Assembly: GCA_965237405.1 (NCBI GenBank)
Contig: OZ250139.1
Span: 2,046,001-2,110,000, forward strand
Direction: 5' to 3'
Length of the DNA: 64,000 bases
Origin: CAUZIB01 sp963663925
GTDB taxonomy: Bacteria; Acidobacteriota; Vicinamibacteria; Vicinamibacterales; UBA8438
Made by a program: the position numbers and the translations under genes. The notes below the pieces were generated by a model that made no database searches, had not been told where the DNA came from, and saw only the letters and a program-made list of their open reading frames with translations. This document shows positions 50,499 through 59,830 of this stretch, one piece after another (within the stretch, counting starts at the first letter, position 1; each line of letters begins with the position of its first letter).

Positions 50499-52754
50499 TC
50501 AATGAGAAGGGTCGTCCTCCTGAACGACCTCGGAAATGTCGGCCAGTCGCCACAGGAGGCGCTCGATCCGTTTCATTAAACACAATCGAGCTTGGCGAAC
50601 CTTGACGTCATCAACCATGACGAACATCTCGGTAAAGAAGCGGTCTACGGCGGGTCCGAACTTCGAAGCTTCGGAGAATGCGGCCCGATAGTCGCACCCG
50701 TTGTCGACGGCCGCGTCGATTATCGACCGCCGCTGCTCGATCTCGTCGAGCAGAGATCGCTCGGCAGGTTCGGTCAGCAGCGGCACCAGGACCGAGATGT
50801 CCTTCTCGACCTCGACGTACGCCGCCTCGGGCAGCTCTCGGGCGATGTTCTTCACCCGCTTGAAGAGCGTGGCCAGCTGACGAAAGTCGGACGATTCGGT
50901 GAACTCTGGCAAAACTTCCAATTTGCGCCGCGCGTCCAATGGACGAAGCTCTGCGAGAGACGCATGGTGGGTCACCGACCGGACGTTCCGAATATTAAAA
51001 CCCCGCCCCTCGAGCACATACCGAACACGCTCTCGCATGAACGCGGTCGCGCGTTCCGCTGTCTCGCTGCTTGGGCTCCCATGGTGCACATAGGCCATTT
51101 CAAACAGCTTGCCGACCGAGACGCGTGACTCGGACCCTGTCAGCTCGGGTAGATCGATGAGCACACGAATGAGCCCCTGAGCCTGACGTCGAATACCGAA
51201 GGGATCGCGGGAACCGGTCGGTTTCTCCCCAACTTGAAACAAGCCGACAACCGTATCGAGCTTGTCGGCCAGCGAAACAGCCGCCCAGCTCAGCGCGGCT
51301 TCACCAAGGTCAACTCGAGATGGCGGATCATGAGCTCCGATGCCGACCGGCAGATAGTGATAGTACACAGCCTTCCAGACTTCCTCGCTCTCACCATGGT
51401 CCCGCGCGTAGACACCACCCATGACGCCCTGTAACTCGGGAAACTCTCCGACCATATCGGTCGCCAAGTCGGTCTTGCAGAGCAGTCCCGCGCGACCAGC
51501 CTGCGTAGCCACCGATGAGTCGACAGCCAGGACCTCGGTGGCGATCTGCTCAGCCAACGCGCTGACGCGCTTGGCCTTCTGACCGTAGCTCCCAAGCTGA
51601 TGGTGAAACCGTAACGTCTCAAGTCGGGGCAGGCGTTCTTCGAGACGACGTTGGCGATCCGCGTTCCAGAAAAATCTGGCGTCCCGAAGCCGCGCCACCA
51701 ACACGCGCTCCGCGTTTCGCGCGATGCGAACTACGTTGTCACGGGGCGTATTGGTAACGGCAAGGAAGTGGGGCTTGAGCGACCCTCGCCGACCGACAAC
51801 GGGAAAGTAGTGCTGGTGGTGAATCATGGTCGTCTTCAGCACTTCGTCTGGGAGGGTCAGGAACTCGCGCGGGAACGTTCCGGTCACCACCGAAGGGTAC
51901 TCGACGAGATCGGGCACCTCGTCGAGCAACGAGCTTTGAGTACCTGTCGGGGCCACATAACCACCGACCTTCTTCGCACAGGCTTCCAGCTTCCTCGTAA
52001 TCCGCGTACGCCGCGATTCACGATCGATTATCACAAAGCTGGCCGCCAATCGCTTCCGGTAGTCGGAGAAGGATCGGACGCGAATCGATCGACCGGGTTG
52101 GCCTTGCCGACTGAAGAACCGATGTCCAAACGTCACGGCACCGGACGACACGGCCTCGACTCCTTGAGTCGACGCCGCATCGCTACGGATGATGGTAAAG
52201 GGCACGACCAAACCGCCGTGCAGGAACAAAATCCAGCGAACTGGACGACCGAACACGAACTCACCATGACCATTCTCCAGACGCGCGTCCCAGCGCATAT
52301 GCTTGGGAAAGGTCAAATCGCGGAGCGTCGTCGCGAGCACCTCGGGGAGCACCGACCGGGCCGGTGCTCCCCGCTCGGTCCGGCGATAGGCAAGATACAC
52401 ACCCTTCGGTGTCTCCACACGTTCGAGCTGGGCGACCTCAACGCCCTGCTTGTGCGCAAAGCCAAACGCCGCGGCCGTTGGTTGACCCGTACCGTCAAAG
52501 GCGGCCGAGATCGGTGGCCCAGTGAGCTTCTCTTCCTTGTCATCTTGCCAACGAGCGACGTGGGCAACCTGCACGCCCAAGCGACGCGGAGTGCTAAACG
52601 GCACCACTGGTGCTTCCCAGGCGAGGCGAGCCGCATCGAGCTGGGTTGTCACGCACTCGCCAAGCTGGCGAGTAAGAGACGGCAACCAACCGGCCGGCAT
52701 TTCCTCGCACCCGATCTCAATGAACAGCTCAGGTGCGGTTGTCTTGGCTGACAT
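50499..52754 (-). CDS. glyS: Glycyl-tRNA synthetase beta subunit
   Basis: The 751-residue beta chain of the alpha2-beta2 glycyl-tRNA synthetase binds tRNA and carries editing and anticodon-binding parts. The N-terminus ELFIEIGCEEMPAGWLPSL and the central MIHHQHYFPVV and FFWNADRQRRL blocks are typical. ATG 52754 (MSAKTTAPEL) is chosen; an ATG at 52772 adds six residues. The 5' end overlaps glyQ by 26 bp. Confidence 0.95.
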   Translation of the reverse strand: MSAKTTAPELFIEIGCEEMPAGWLPSLTRQLGECVTTQLDAARLAWEAPVVPFSTPRRLGVQVAHVARWQDDKEEKLTGPPISAAFDGTGQPTAAAFGFAHKQGVEVAQLERVETPKGVYLAYRRTERGAPARSVLPEVLATTLRDLTFPKHMRWDARLENGHGEFVFGRPVRWILFLHGGLVVPFTIIRSDAASTQGVEAVSSGAVTFGHRFFSRQGQPGRSIRVRSFSDYRKRLAASFVIIDRESRRTRITRKLEACAKKVGGYVAPTGTQSSLLDEVPDLVEYPSVVTGTFPREFLTLPDEVLKTTMIHHQHYFPVVGRRGSLKPHFLAVTNTPRDNVVRIARNAERVLVARLRDARFFWNADRQRRLEERLPRLETLRFHHQLGSYGQKAKRVSALAEQIATEVLAVDSSVATQAGRAGLLCKTDLATDMVGEFPELQGVMGGVYARDHGESEEVWKAVYYHYLPVGIGAHDPPSRVDLGEAALSWAAVSLADKLDTVVGLFQVGEKPTGSRDPFGIRRQAQGLIRVLIDLPELTGSESRVSVGKLFEMAYVHHGSPSSETAERATAFMRERVRYVLEGRGFNIRNVRSVTHHASLAELRPLDARRKLEVLPEFTESSDFRQLATLFKRVKNIARELPEAAYVEVEKDISVLVPLLTEPAERSLLDEIEQRRSIIDAAVDNGCDYRAAFSEASKFGPAVDRFFTEMFVMVDDVKVRQARLCLMKRIERLLWRLADISEVVQEDDPSH

Positions 52755-53595
52755 AAGTCTCTGCAATGGCAACTGCCAATCTTCTGACCTTCAGGATGTA
52801 CGCGGTGCGCTCAGTCACCCCGATATTGCCGCTGGCATCGAGCACGTTGAAAATGTGAGAACACTTCAGGCAGTAGTCGAGTGCGGGAAAGACGACGTTC
52901 GAGGCGACCAACTGCTCGGACAGAGTGTAGTACTCATCGAACAGCCTACGATGCACGCGACCAAACTCAACTCCTGGAATATCGACGTGACCGAAAACGT
53001 ACTTCGACTGCTCGACCTCTTCTTGGTGCCGCACATCTCCGTAGGTGACGCCAGGAGACCACTCGAGGTCATACACGTTGTCCTTGTCTTGTAGATGCAT
53101 GGCGATACGCTCAAGCCCATAGGTCAGCTCGACGGAGATCGGCGATAGATCGAGGCCGCCGGCCTGTTGGAAATACGTGAACTGGGTGATCTCCAGCCCG
53201 TCGAGTAGAACCTGCCAGCCGATACCCCAAGCGCCCAGCGTAGGTGACTCCCAGTTGTCCTCTTCAAACCGGACGTCGTGTCGAGCGAGATCGATACCGC
53301 ACGCCTCGAGACTGTCGAGGTACAACCGCTGCGCGCGGTCGGGTGACGGCTTCAGGATGACCTGAAACTGATGGTGCTTGAAGAGGCGGTTTGGGTTCTC
53401 GCCGAATCGGCCATCTGCGGGTCGACGGGACGGCTGAACATACGCGACATTCCAATGTCGCGAACCCAGCACGCGCAGAAACGTCTCGGGATGCATCGTT
53501 CCCGCACCAACCTCGACATCCATAGGCTGATGGAGCAAGCACCCGTGGGACGACCAGAAGCGTGAGAACTCCAGGATAAGATCCTGAAACGTCAT
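52729..53595 (-). CDS. glyQ: Glycyl-tRNA synthetase alpha subunit
   Basis: The 288-residue catalytic subunit starts MTFQDLILEFSRFWSSHGCL. The family hallmark GAGTMHPETFLRVLG is followed by RRPADGRFGENPNRLFKHHQ (class II motif 2 region) and SVELTYGLERIAMHLQ (motif 3). ATG 53595 overlaps the recO TGA by four bases; the longer frame upstream is recO in another frame. Confidence 0.96.
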   Translation of the reverse strand: MTFQDLILEFSRFWSSHGCLLHQPMDVEVGAGTMHPETFLRVLGSRHWNVAYVQPSRRPADGRFGENPNRLFKHHQFQVILKPSPDRAQRLYLDSLEACGIDLARHDVRFEEDNWESPTLGAWGIGWQVLLDGLEITQFTYFQQAGGLDLSPISVELTYGLERIAMHLQDKDNVYDLEWSPGVTYGDVRHQEEVEQSKYVFGHVDIPGVEFGRVHRRLFDEYYTLSEQLVASNVVFPALDYCLKCSHIFNVLDASGNIGVTERTAYILKVRRLAVAIAETYVSQDNRT

Positions 53596-54377
53596 GCGGT
53601 GCCTGGCTCCATCGGCGGCACCCCCGATATCGCCGTTCCGAGATCTCGGAGCACACGCGCCGATTTGAGCTCTTTCTCGAGGTGAGTGGCGATCAAGCGA
53701 TGATGGACGTACGCCAGCTGCTTCGCGGTCCGCGGTGCGAACACGAGTTCGGCGATGCCGTCTGGCGGGCAAGCTGCTGCGGCACGCAGAAACGTCAGTG
53801 CGTCAGCCGACAAGTCGACGCCCTGATCGCCAGGTGCACAACGTGGACACATGAACCCAGCGGCATCGGGCGCCATGACGGCGCCTTCCTTATCCAGCGC
53901 TCCTCCGCAACGATGACACATAACAATTGACGGGTAGACTCCCTGTAAACGCAACAGCCAATATTCAAAGTAGGGGACTATGCGCCCGACCGGCATCCCG
54001 GACGACAACGCGGTAGCCACCGAGGCCCCAAGCCGATACAACCGATTGCTCGGATCACCTTCAAGTGCCCACTCGTCGATAAGCTCGGAAAAGTAACCCG
54101 AGTAACCCAGCGCTTCAGCGTTCATCCCGACGAGGGGCGACATCACCGGTTCGACGTACGAAAGCCGAACAAGCTCCCGGTTTTCTCGCTCGACGTAGGC
54201 CAAGCGGGCGAGCGTGAACGGTTCGAGACCACCGCTGAAGCGTGAGCGCAGTCGACGGGCACCCTTCGCCACACCACGGCGCTTGCCTCGATCGCTGGTC
54301 AGAAAAACGACGATGCGACCCGCTTCGCCAAGCTTGTAGGTGCGCAGAATCAGCGCGTCGGCCATATACAGCGGCAT
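53592..54377 (-). CDS. recO: DNA repair protein RecO
   Basis: The RecO of about 261 residues has an N-terminal OB fold (ADALILRTYKLGEAGRIVVF, then GVAKGARRLRSRFSGGLEPF). A helical region and a four-cysteine zinc site follow (CHRCGGALD and MCPRCAPG). RecO loads RecA onto SSB-coated gaps with RecR. Start chosen at MPLYMADALI; ATGs at 54389 and 54365 are alternatives. Confidence 0.9.
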   Translation of the reverse strand: MPLYMADALILRTYKLGEAGRIVVFLTSDRGKRRGVAKGARRLRSRFSGGLEPFTLARLAYVERENRELVRLSYVEPVMSPLVGMNAEALGYSGYFSELIDEWALEGDPSNRLYRLGASVATALSSGMPVGRIVPYFEYWLLRLQGVYPSIVMCHRCGGALDKEGAVMAPDAAGFMCPRCAPGDQGVDLSADALTFLRAAAACPPDGIAELVFAPRTAKQLAYVHHRLIATHLEKELKSARVLRDLGTAISGVPPMEPGTA

Positions 54378-54618
54378 AGTCCGGCGCAAGGCCGTGTCTA
54401 TTCTAGTGCCCCGCTTACGATATAACTAGCTATTCGGTCGACGCTGAATCCCACCGGGCTGGGTTGCTCATCGCTAAGATATTCTCGGCATTGTCGCTGT
54501 TGGTGCCTCGCTAACCTAGTGCAATTAGGACCCTAAGCGTCAAGCTGAATTGCACACGGAGCACTAGCTGAGTGACGAGTTCGCTGCATCGGGGCACACT
54601 GAGGCCACCCCTGTTGGA
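54378..54618. other. Intergenic stretch between recO and mgtE
   Basis: No gene seen. TGCAATT and AATTGCA near 54519-54555 could form a loose hairpin, but with no T-run. The recO operon promoter must lie here. Confidence 0.3.
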
Positions 54619-56013
54619 CTAGACGATCCGGTCCAAATAGCGGATGAAGAACGTCGCAAGCCCGAGAAAGGTGCAGAACCCGAATACATCAGTGAGCGTC
54701 GTGATGAAGACCGACGAAGCGAGCGCCGGGTCAACCTTGAGCGCACGCAACGCAATCGGGATCAACGTCGCGGCGACAGCGGCCACGAGCAGGTTGATCA
54801 CCATGGCCAACGCCAAGATACCGCCGAAGTAAGGATTTCCAACCACCCACCACGCTACGCCGGCTCCAACGAGACCGAGCACCACGCCGTTTCCGAGACC
54901 AACGGTCGCTTCCTTGATCAGTGCCCGCCGTGAATTCCCCCACGTCAAGTCGCCCAACGCGATGCCTCGAACAATGACCGTCAGCGTTTGGGTTGCGGCG
55001 TTGCCACCCATGCTGGCTACGATCGTCATGAACGCGGCCAGAGCGACAACCTGGTCGATGGTTGACCGAAAGAACCAAACCACCAATGCCGCTAGGGTCG
55101 CCGTCACCAGGTTAATGCCTAGCCACGGCAAACGCTTGCGCAGCGCCTCGCCGGCCGGGGTGAACACGTGCTCGTCGCTGGACACGCCAGCCATCCGATA
55201 GATGTCCTCAGTCGCCTCATCCTTTATGACATCGATGACGTCGTCGACCGTGATAATCCCGACCAACTTGTTCTCGTGGTTGACCACCGGAATTGCCAAC
55301 AGGTTGTAAGACGCCACGAGCTGGGCGACCTCTTCCTGATCAGTGTCGACCCGCGCGCTCGTAAGGTCAGTGGTCATGATCCTATTGAGCGGCGTCTCCG
55401 GCGATACCAAGAGCAGCCGCCGCAGCGAGATCACGCCCACCAGGTGCCGGCGCTCGTCGACGATATAGAGGTAAAAGACCATCTCCACGTCGCGGGAGGT
55501 TTGAAGCGCGGCGATGGCCTCGCCCGCCGTGATCCCCTCTGACAACGCGAACACGTCTGGATTCATGATGCGACCCGCTGTCTGGTCGGCGTACTCGAGC
55601 AGGTGCTGCAGCTGATCGGAGTCCTTGCGCCGCATCAGCTCCAGCACCGCTGCCGATAGATCCTCTGGCAGCGAGTCGATCACCGCTGCCGCATCATCAG
55701 ACGGGATCTCCTGAAGCACAGGGGCCAGCTCATCGGCAGGATAATCAACGAGCAGTGGAGCCCCCACCTTTGGGTCGAGCTCGCTCAACGCCGCCATGGC
55801 CAGACGGGCGTTTTGGCCGAGGAGAGTGTTGAAGACCGACCGGCGCTCACGATCGGGAAGCTCGCTAAAGACGTTAGCGAGGACAGCAGGATGCTGCTTC
55901 TGTAGCAAATTCAGCAGGTTCGCGGTCGCACCAATCCGCTGCAGTCGCTTGACCGAATCGAAGAGCACGTCGATCCTGCGATTGGATTGCATAGCGATAA
56001 CCAGCAAGGTCAT
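54619..56013 (-). CDS. mgtE: Magnesium transporter MgtE
   Basis: The 464-residue MgtE channel has the N-terminal superhelical domain (RSVFNTLLGQNARLAMAALS). A CBS pair follows with TAGRIMNPDVFALSEGITAG and VVNHENKLVGIITVDDVIDV. The membrane domain of five helices contains the pore motif ASMGGNAATQTLTVIVRGIA. Cytosolic Mg2+ gates closure through the CBS domains. ATG 55992 (MQSNRR) is an alternative start. Gene order beside era is compatible with a separate unit. Confidence 0.95.
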   Translation of the reverse strand: MTLLVIAMQSNRRIDVLFDSVKRLQRIGATANLLNLLQKQHPAVLANVFSELPDRERRSVFNTLLGQNARLAMAALSELDPKVGAPLLVDYPADELAPVLQEIPSDDAAAVIDSLPEDLSAAVLELMRRKDSDQLQHLLEYADQTAGRIMNPDVFALSEGITAGEAIAALQTSRDVEMVFYLYIVDERRHLVGVISLRRLLLVSPETPLNRIMTTDLTSARVDTDQEEVAQLVASYNLLAIPVVNHENKLVGIITVDDVIDVIKDEATEDIYRMAGVSSDEHVFTPAGEALRKRLPWLGINLVTATLAALVVWFFRSTIDQVVALAAFMTIVASMGGNAATQTLTVIVRGIALGDLTWGNSRRALIKEATVGLGNGVVLGLVGAGVAWWVVGNPYFGGILALAMVINLLVAAVAATLIPIALRALKVDPALASSVFITTLTDVFGFCTFLGLATFFIRYLDRIV

Positions 56014-56111
56014 CGAGCGACCAGACTGCCGTGTTAAAAGGATCGTGGCGCGATCGTTGTCCCACTTTGTTCAAACCTAAAACAGTAGATCCTAGCACAA
56101 GAGCGTGGACC

Positions 56112-57011
56112 TCAAGAGCGGTCGCCGATACCCAACTCGACGAGGACCCGCTCGTCCTCTCGCCACCCCGGACGCACCAGGACGTGCAAGTCAAGGAAGA
56201 CCCTGGTCGAGAAGAACTGCTCGAGGTCCCGTCGGGCCTCGGTCCCGATCCGTTTGATCAACGAGCCCCCGTGACCAATGACAATTGCCTTCTGCGACTT
56301 GCGCTCGACCAGGATCGAGCAGTAGATGCGCATCACCGATATGTCGCCTGGCTCCTCAAACCGGTCGACGACAACCGCGGTCGAGAACGGTAGCTCGGCG
56401 TGCGTGTGATGGAGAAGCTTCTCTCTGACGGTCTCCGCGGCCAAGACCCGGTCGGGCTGGTCCGTCAGGTAGTCGTCTGGATAGAGCGCATCCCCCTCGG
56501 GGAGCAGGTCCAGGATAGTCGCCTCCAGCGCTTCCTCACCGTCGCCGGTCAGGGCGGATACCGGAACGATCGCGGCAAAATCTCGTTGATGGCTATACCA
56601 ATCGATCAGCGGAAGGAGCTGACGCTTGGGAACCAAATCCACCTTATTGAGAGCGAGCACCACTGGCACCCTGGCGCGATCGATCAGCGTGAGGACGTAG
56701 CGATCACCCCGCCCCGTCTTGGCCGAGGCATCCGAAACGACGATTAGCACGTCGACTTGGCCGATCGTCTCCAAGGCCGCATCGACCATCCGGACGTTCA
56801 TGCGGTGGAGCGGCCGGTGGATGCCGGGCGTGTCAATGAACACGACCTGTCCCTGGACATCGCTGCCTAGATTCTTGACTGCGACAATTCGATTACGTGT
56901 CGTCTGAGGCTTGTCCGAAACGATCGCAAGCTTCACGCCAACTAGTCGATTCATCAACGTCGACTTGCCCGCGTTTGGACGTCCGATCAGGGAAACGAAC
57001 CCGGCTCGCAT
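56112..57011 (-). CDS. era: GTPase Era
   Basis: The 299-residue Era is a GTPase that binds the 3' end of 16S rRNA during small-subunit assembly. G1 is GRPNAGKST, G2 KPQTTRNR, G3 DTPGIHRP and G4 NKVDL. The C-terminal KH domain has QKAIVIGHGGSLIKRIGTEA. Starts MRAGFVSLIGRP, 21 bp after corC-like. Confidence 0.97.
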   Translation of the reverse strand: MRAGFVSLIGRPNAGKSTLMNRLVGVKLAIVSDKPQTTRNRIVAVKNLGSDVQGQVVFIDTPGIHRPLHRMNVRMVDAALETIGQVDVLIVVSDASAKTGRGDRYVLTLIDRARVPVVLALNKVDLVPKRQLLPLIDWYSHQRDFAAIVPVSALTGDGEEALEATILDLLPEGDALYPDDYLTDQPDRVLAAETVREKLLHHTHAELPFSTAVVVDRFEEPGDISVMRIYCSILVERKSQKAIVIGHGGSLIKRIGTEARRDLEQFFSTRVFLDLHVLVRPGWREDERVLVELGIGDRS

Positions 57012-57032
57012 GGTCCGGCTGCTCCGATCGCG

Positions 57033-58283
57033 CTAAGGCTCCACCGACTCGTCTTGACGTCGCATCCGGACTCGCTGGACCCGTCGGCTCTCCGCTTCAA
57101 GAATCTCAACCCACAACCCGTCCACACTCAATGTTTCGCCAACACGAGGTACCCGACCAAATCGCGACAGCAAGTAGCCACCGACCGTTGCGAAACCCTG
57201 CCGCTCGATCTCGACATCGAGGCGACTGGAAACGTCGTCCACACCAACTGTGCCGCCAAACACGAAGTTGCCATTGCCTTCATCCACGATCGGCTCGGAC
57301 TCCACGTCGTATTCATCACGGATTTCCCCAACAATCTCCTCAAGAAGATCTTCGATCGTGACGAGGCCAGCCGTGCCGCCGTACTCGTCGTGCACAATCG
57401 CACTCTGCAGCTGCTTCTCTTGAAACTCCTTGAGCAACTCTGCAACGCGTTTGGCTTCAGGTACCACGTAAGCTGGACGCATCAGCTGCTCGATGATGCT
57501 AACGTTGGGCTCACCGAGCACGGCAACGAGATCTTTGACGAACACGAAGCCAAGGATATCGTCGAGACTCTCTCGATACACCGGGATGCGGGAGTACTGC
57601 TGCTCCGCGAAGACACCCCGCAATTCCGTGAGGGTAGCCGTGGACTTGACCGCAACGATGTCCGGACGCGGTGTCATGACCTCGCGAACGAGCGTCTCGC
57701 CAAACTCGACCACCGAGTGAAGGAGTTCCCGTTCCTCACGCTCGTCGACATCGACCGTAGCTTCATTCGGTGTGTTACTGTTCGCCGCCGACAATATCGT
57801 TCCCGCGGGTGACGCATCCAAGCGGTCTCGACCGGCGCCGGTCAACAGTGCTAAGAGTGGACCCGTCACCGGAGTGAGTAGTTGTGCGACGACACGAAAC
57901 AGCGGAAGCAACATCTCCAGTGCCCGCTCCGGGTTACGCCGAACAACGAGAATCGGAACGACGTGTCCGAACAACAGGACAGAGAGTCCGACTCCCACTA
58001 CGATCAGTGCAATGGACGTGGCAGTCGGCGGACCGAACTCGACGACAATGAGCACCGTGAGGAGTGCCACCACGAACGCCTGAATGATCCGGGCTGGCAT
58101 GAAGAGCCGCAACGGATTATCGAGGTAGTACCCAAGACTACCAACGCGCTCCAACCGCTCGCCTCGCTCGGCGCTGAGCCGAAGAGGAAGACGCATCAAC
58201 GCACTGAACGCAACCTGGGTAGCGCCGACGTATGCCATCGTAAAGACGAGGAAAAAAAGGGCCAACGGTATCAACCCGGACAT
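57033..58283 (-). CDS. CNNM/CorC-type hemolysin family transporter protein
   Basis: The 416-residue protein has an N-terminal CNNM-like membrane domain (FFLVFTMAYVGATQVAFSAL, further helices to about 170). A CBS pair follows (EVMTPRPDIVAVKSTATLTE, DDILGFVFVKDLVAVLGEPN), then the CorC_HlyC domain (DEYGGTAGLVTIEDLLEEIV, GEIRDEYDVESEP). Family members handle Mg2+/Co2+ efflux. It overlaps ybeY by 13 bp and precedes era, the common ybeY-corC-era order. Confidence 0.92.
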   Translation of the reverse strand: MSGLIPLALFFLVFTMAYVGATQVAFSALMRLPLRLSAERGERLERVGSLGYYLDNPLRLFMPARIIQAFVVALLTVLIVVEFGPPTATSIALIVVGVGLSVLLFGHVVPILVVRRNPERALEMLLPLFRVVAQLLTPVTGPLLALLTGAGRDRLDASPAGTILSAANSNTPNEATVDVDEREERELLHSVVEFGETLVREVMTPRPDIVAVKSTATLTELRGVFAEQQYSRIPVYRESLDDILGFVFVKDLVAVLGEPNVSIIEQLMRPAYVVPEAKRVAELLKEFQEKQLQSAIVHDEYGGTAGLVTIEDLLEEIVGEIRDEYDVESEPIVDEGNGNFVFGGTVGVDDVSSRLDVEIERQGFATVGGYLLSRFGRVPRVGETLSVDGLWVEILEAESRRVQRVRMRRQDESVEP

Positions 58284-58738
58284 GCTCCTATCCCACCCTT
58301 GCGAAGCAGACGGCGCTCAAGTCGTACCATTAGACCGTCGTCGCGTTCGTGGTCGTAGCCGAGGATGTGCAATAGGCCATGCAAGGCCAGACGGCGCACC
58401 TCCTTCTCCACCGAATGTCCAACCCACCGAGCCTGCCGGCCTGCCACGCCGGTAGCGATCACGACATCGCCGAGCCAACGCAGACCCACAATACGGTATC
58501 CAACTTGGGTCGTGGCCGGGAACGACAGCACGTCGGTCGCGCGGTCCACGCCGCGAAAGTCACGGTTGAGCCGACGCATGGTCACGTCCGAGACCAACGC
58601 CACCACGAGTTCGCCGTTGGCGGTGCGTGGGGCGACGTTACGCAGCCACCGCGCCAACCCGAAACGGCTGAGCCTGCGTCCTCGCCCATCGGTTACCGCC
58701 ACGCGTAGCTTGCCACTCGACGTCACCTGGGCCGTCAC
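58271..58738 (-). CDS. ybeY: Endoribonuclease YbeY
   Basis: The product of about 155 residues starts at GTG 58738; a longer upstream frame overlaps phoH and is not supported. The zinc-binding motif HGLLHILGYDHERD is intact, preceded by LNRDFRGVDRATDVLSFPA. YbeY processes 16S rRNA and acts in ribosome quality control. It is between phoH and corC-like, the usual order. Confidence 0.92.
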   Translation of the reverse strand: MTAQVTSSGKLRVAVTDGRGRRLSRFGLARWLRNVAPRTANGELVVALVSDVTMRRLNRDFRGVDRATDVLSFPATTQVGYRIVGLRWLGDVVIATGVAGRQARWVGHSVEKEVRRLALHGLLHILGYDHERDDGLMVRLERRLLRKGGIGACPG

Positions 58739-58778
58739 CCGAATCGTGAAGAAGGGACAGGCCTGTCTGGGTCGTCGG

Positions 58779-59759
58779 TCATTGCCGTTCGGACGTGGTC
58801 CTGTCGATGGAATGCGTTTCGTAGGCCTTAACGATCGCTTGAACCAAGGGATGACGCACGACATCACGATCGTCGAACCGAACAAAAGAAATACCATCGA
58901 TTGCACGCACGATGTCTATAGCTTCCACGAGCCCAGAATCGCGTCCCACGGGCAAGTCAATCTGTGTAATGTCACCCGTGACCACCGCCTTGGAGCCGAA
59001 CCCCAGCCGCGTCAAAAACATCTTCATTTGTTCCGGCGTGGTATTCTGAGCCTCGTCGAGAATGACAAATGCGTCATTCAAGGTACGACCGCGCATGAAT
59101 GCTAGGGGGGCGATCTCAATAACGCCCCGATCAAGTAGCCGATGCACGCGCTCAGTATCAAGCATGTCGTACAGCGCATCGTAGAGTGGTCGCAGATAGG
59201 GATTTATTTTTTCCTGAAGATCGCCCGGCAAGAAACCGAGCTTTTCGCCGGCCTCCACGGCCGGCCGAGCCAGAATGATTCGACTCACTCGCTTCGAGGT
59301 GAGAAACGCCACGGCTTCGGCCATAGCCAGATAGGTCTTCCCTGTTCCAGCTGGACCCACACCAAACACCACGTCGTAATCCTCAATTGCGTCGAGATAC
59401 CGACGCTGGTTCAAGCTCTTGGGCTTAACCTGACGCTTGTTCGAAGGCCGAACTGGGCCCTTCCCGAAAAACTCCCGAAGATCGACTGCGGCATCATCGG
59501 CAACCATCTGGGCGGCGCGCTTAACGTCGCCCTTGGACAAAACGTGACCTTCACGGATTAACTCAACCAACTGGCTGACGATGTACTCGACAGTCGAGAG
59601 CTTCGCCATGTCGCCAGTGACGAGCAGTTCCTGCCCATCTGTACGAATTTGTACACCGAAAATGTTTTCGAGAGTCTTCAGGTGCTCATCGTAAGAGCCG
59701 AAGAGCATCTCGACCCCTTCGTCAGGAAGAGCAATCTTCGCGAAGGAAGGCGTGGCTAT
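58779..59759 (-). CDS. phoH: PhoH-like ATPase (probable AUA start)
   Basis: The PhoH family ATPase has an N-terminal KH-like region (LFGSYDEHLKTLENIFGVQI), Walker A GVGPAGTGKTYLAMA, the ILARPAVEAGEKLGFLPGD block and Walker B FVILDEAQNTTPEQMKMFLT. The first ATG (59708) cuts into the conserved start: in-frame codons upstream read ATPSFAKIALPDEGVE, as in homologues. No ATG/GTG/TTG lies between a TAG and that stretch. An ATA at 59757-59759 with AGGGAG eight bases before it is the best start. If ATG 59708 is used, the product is 309 residues. Confidence 0.9.
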   Translation of the reverse strand: MATPSFAKIALPDEGVEMLFGSYDEHLKTLENIFGVQIRTDGQELLVTGDMAKLSTVEYIVSQLVELIREGHVLSKGDVKRAAQMVADDAAVDLREFFGKGPVRPSNKRQVKPKSLNQRRYLDAIEDYDVVFGVGPAGTGKTYLAMAEAVAFLTSKRVSRIILARPAVEAGEKLGFLPGDLQEKINPYLRPLYDALYDMLDTERVHRLLDRGVIEIAPLAFMRGRTLNDAFVILDEAQNTTPEQMKMFLTRLGFGSKAVVTGDITQIDLPVGRDSGLVEAIDIVRAIDGISFVRFDDRDVVRHPLVQAIVKAYETHSIDRTTSERQ

Positions 59760-59830
59760 GGACGTGTCTCCCTAGGCACTTGAATATAAGTATGCCTCAT
59801 AGACGAGGTCAAGTCGACTCACCTAGCAAC

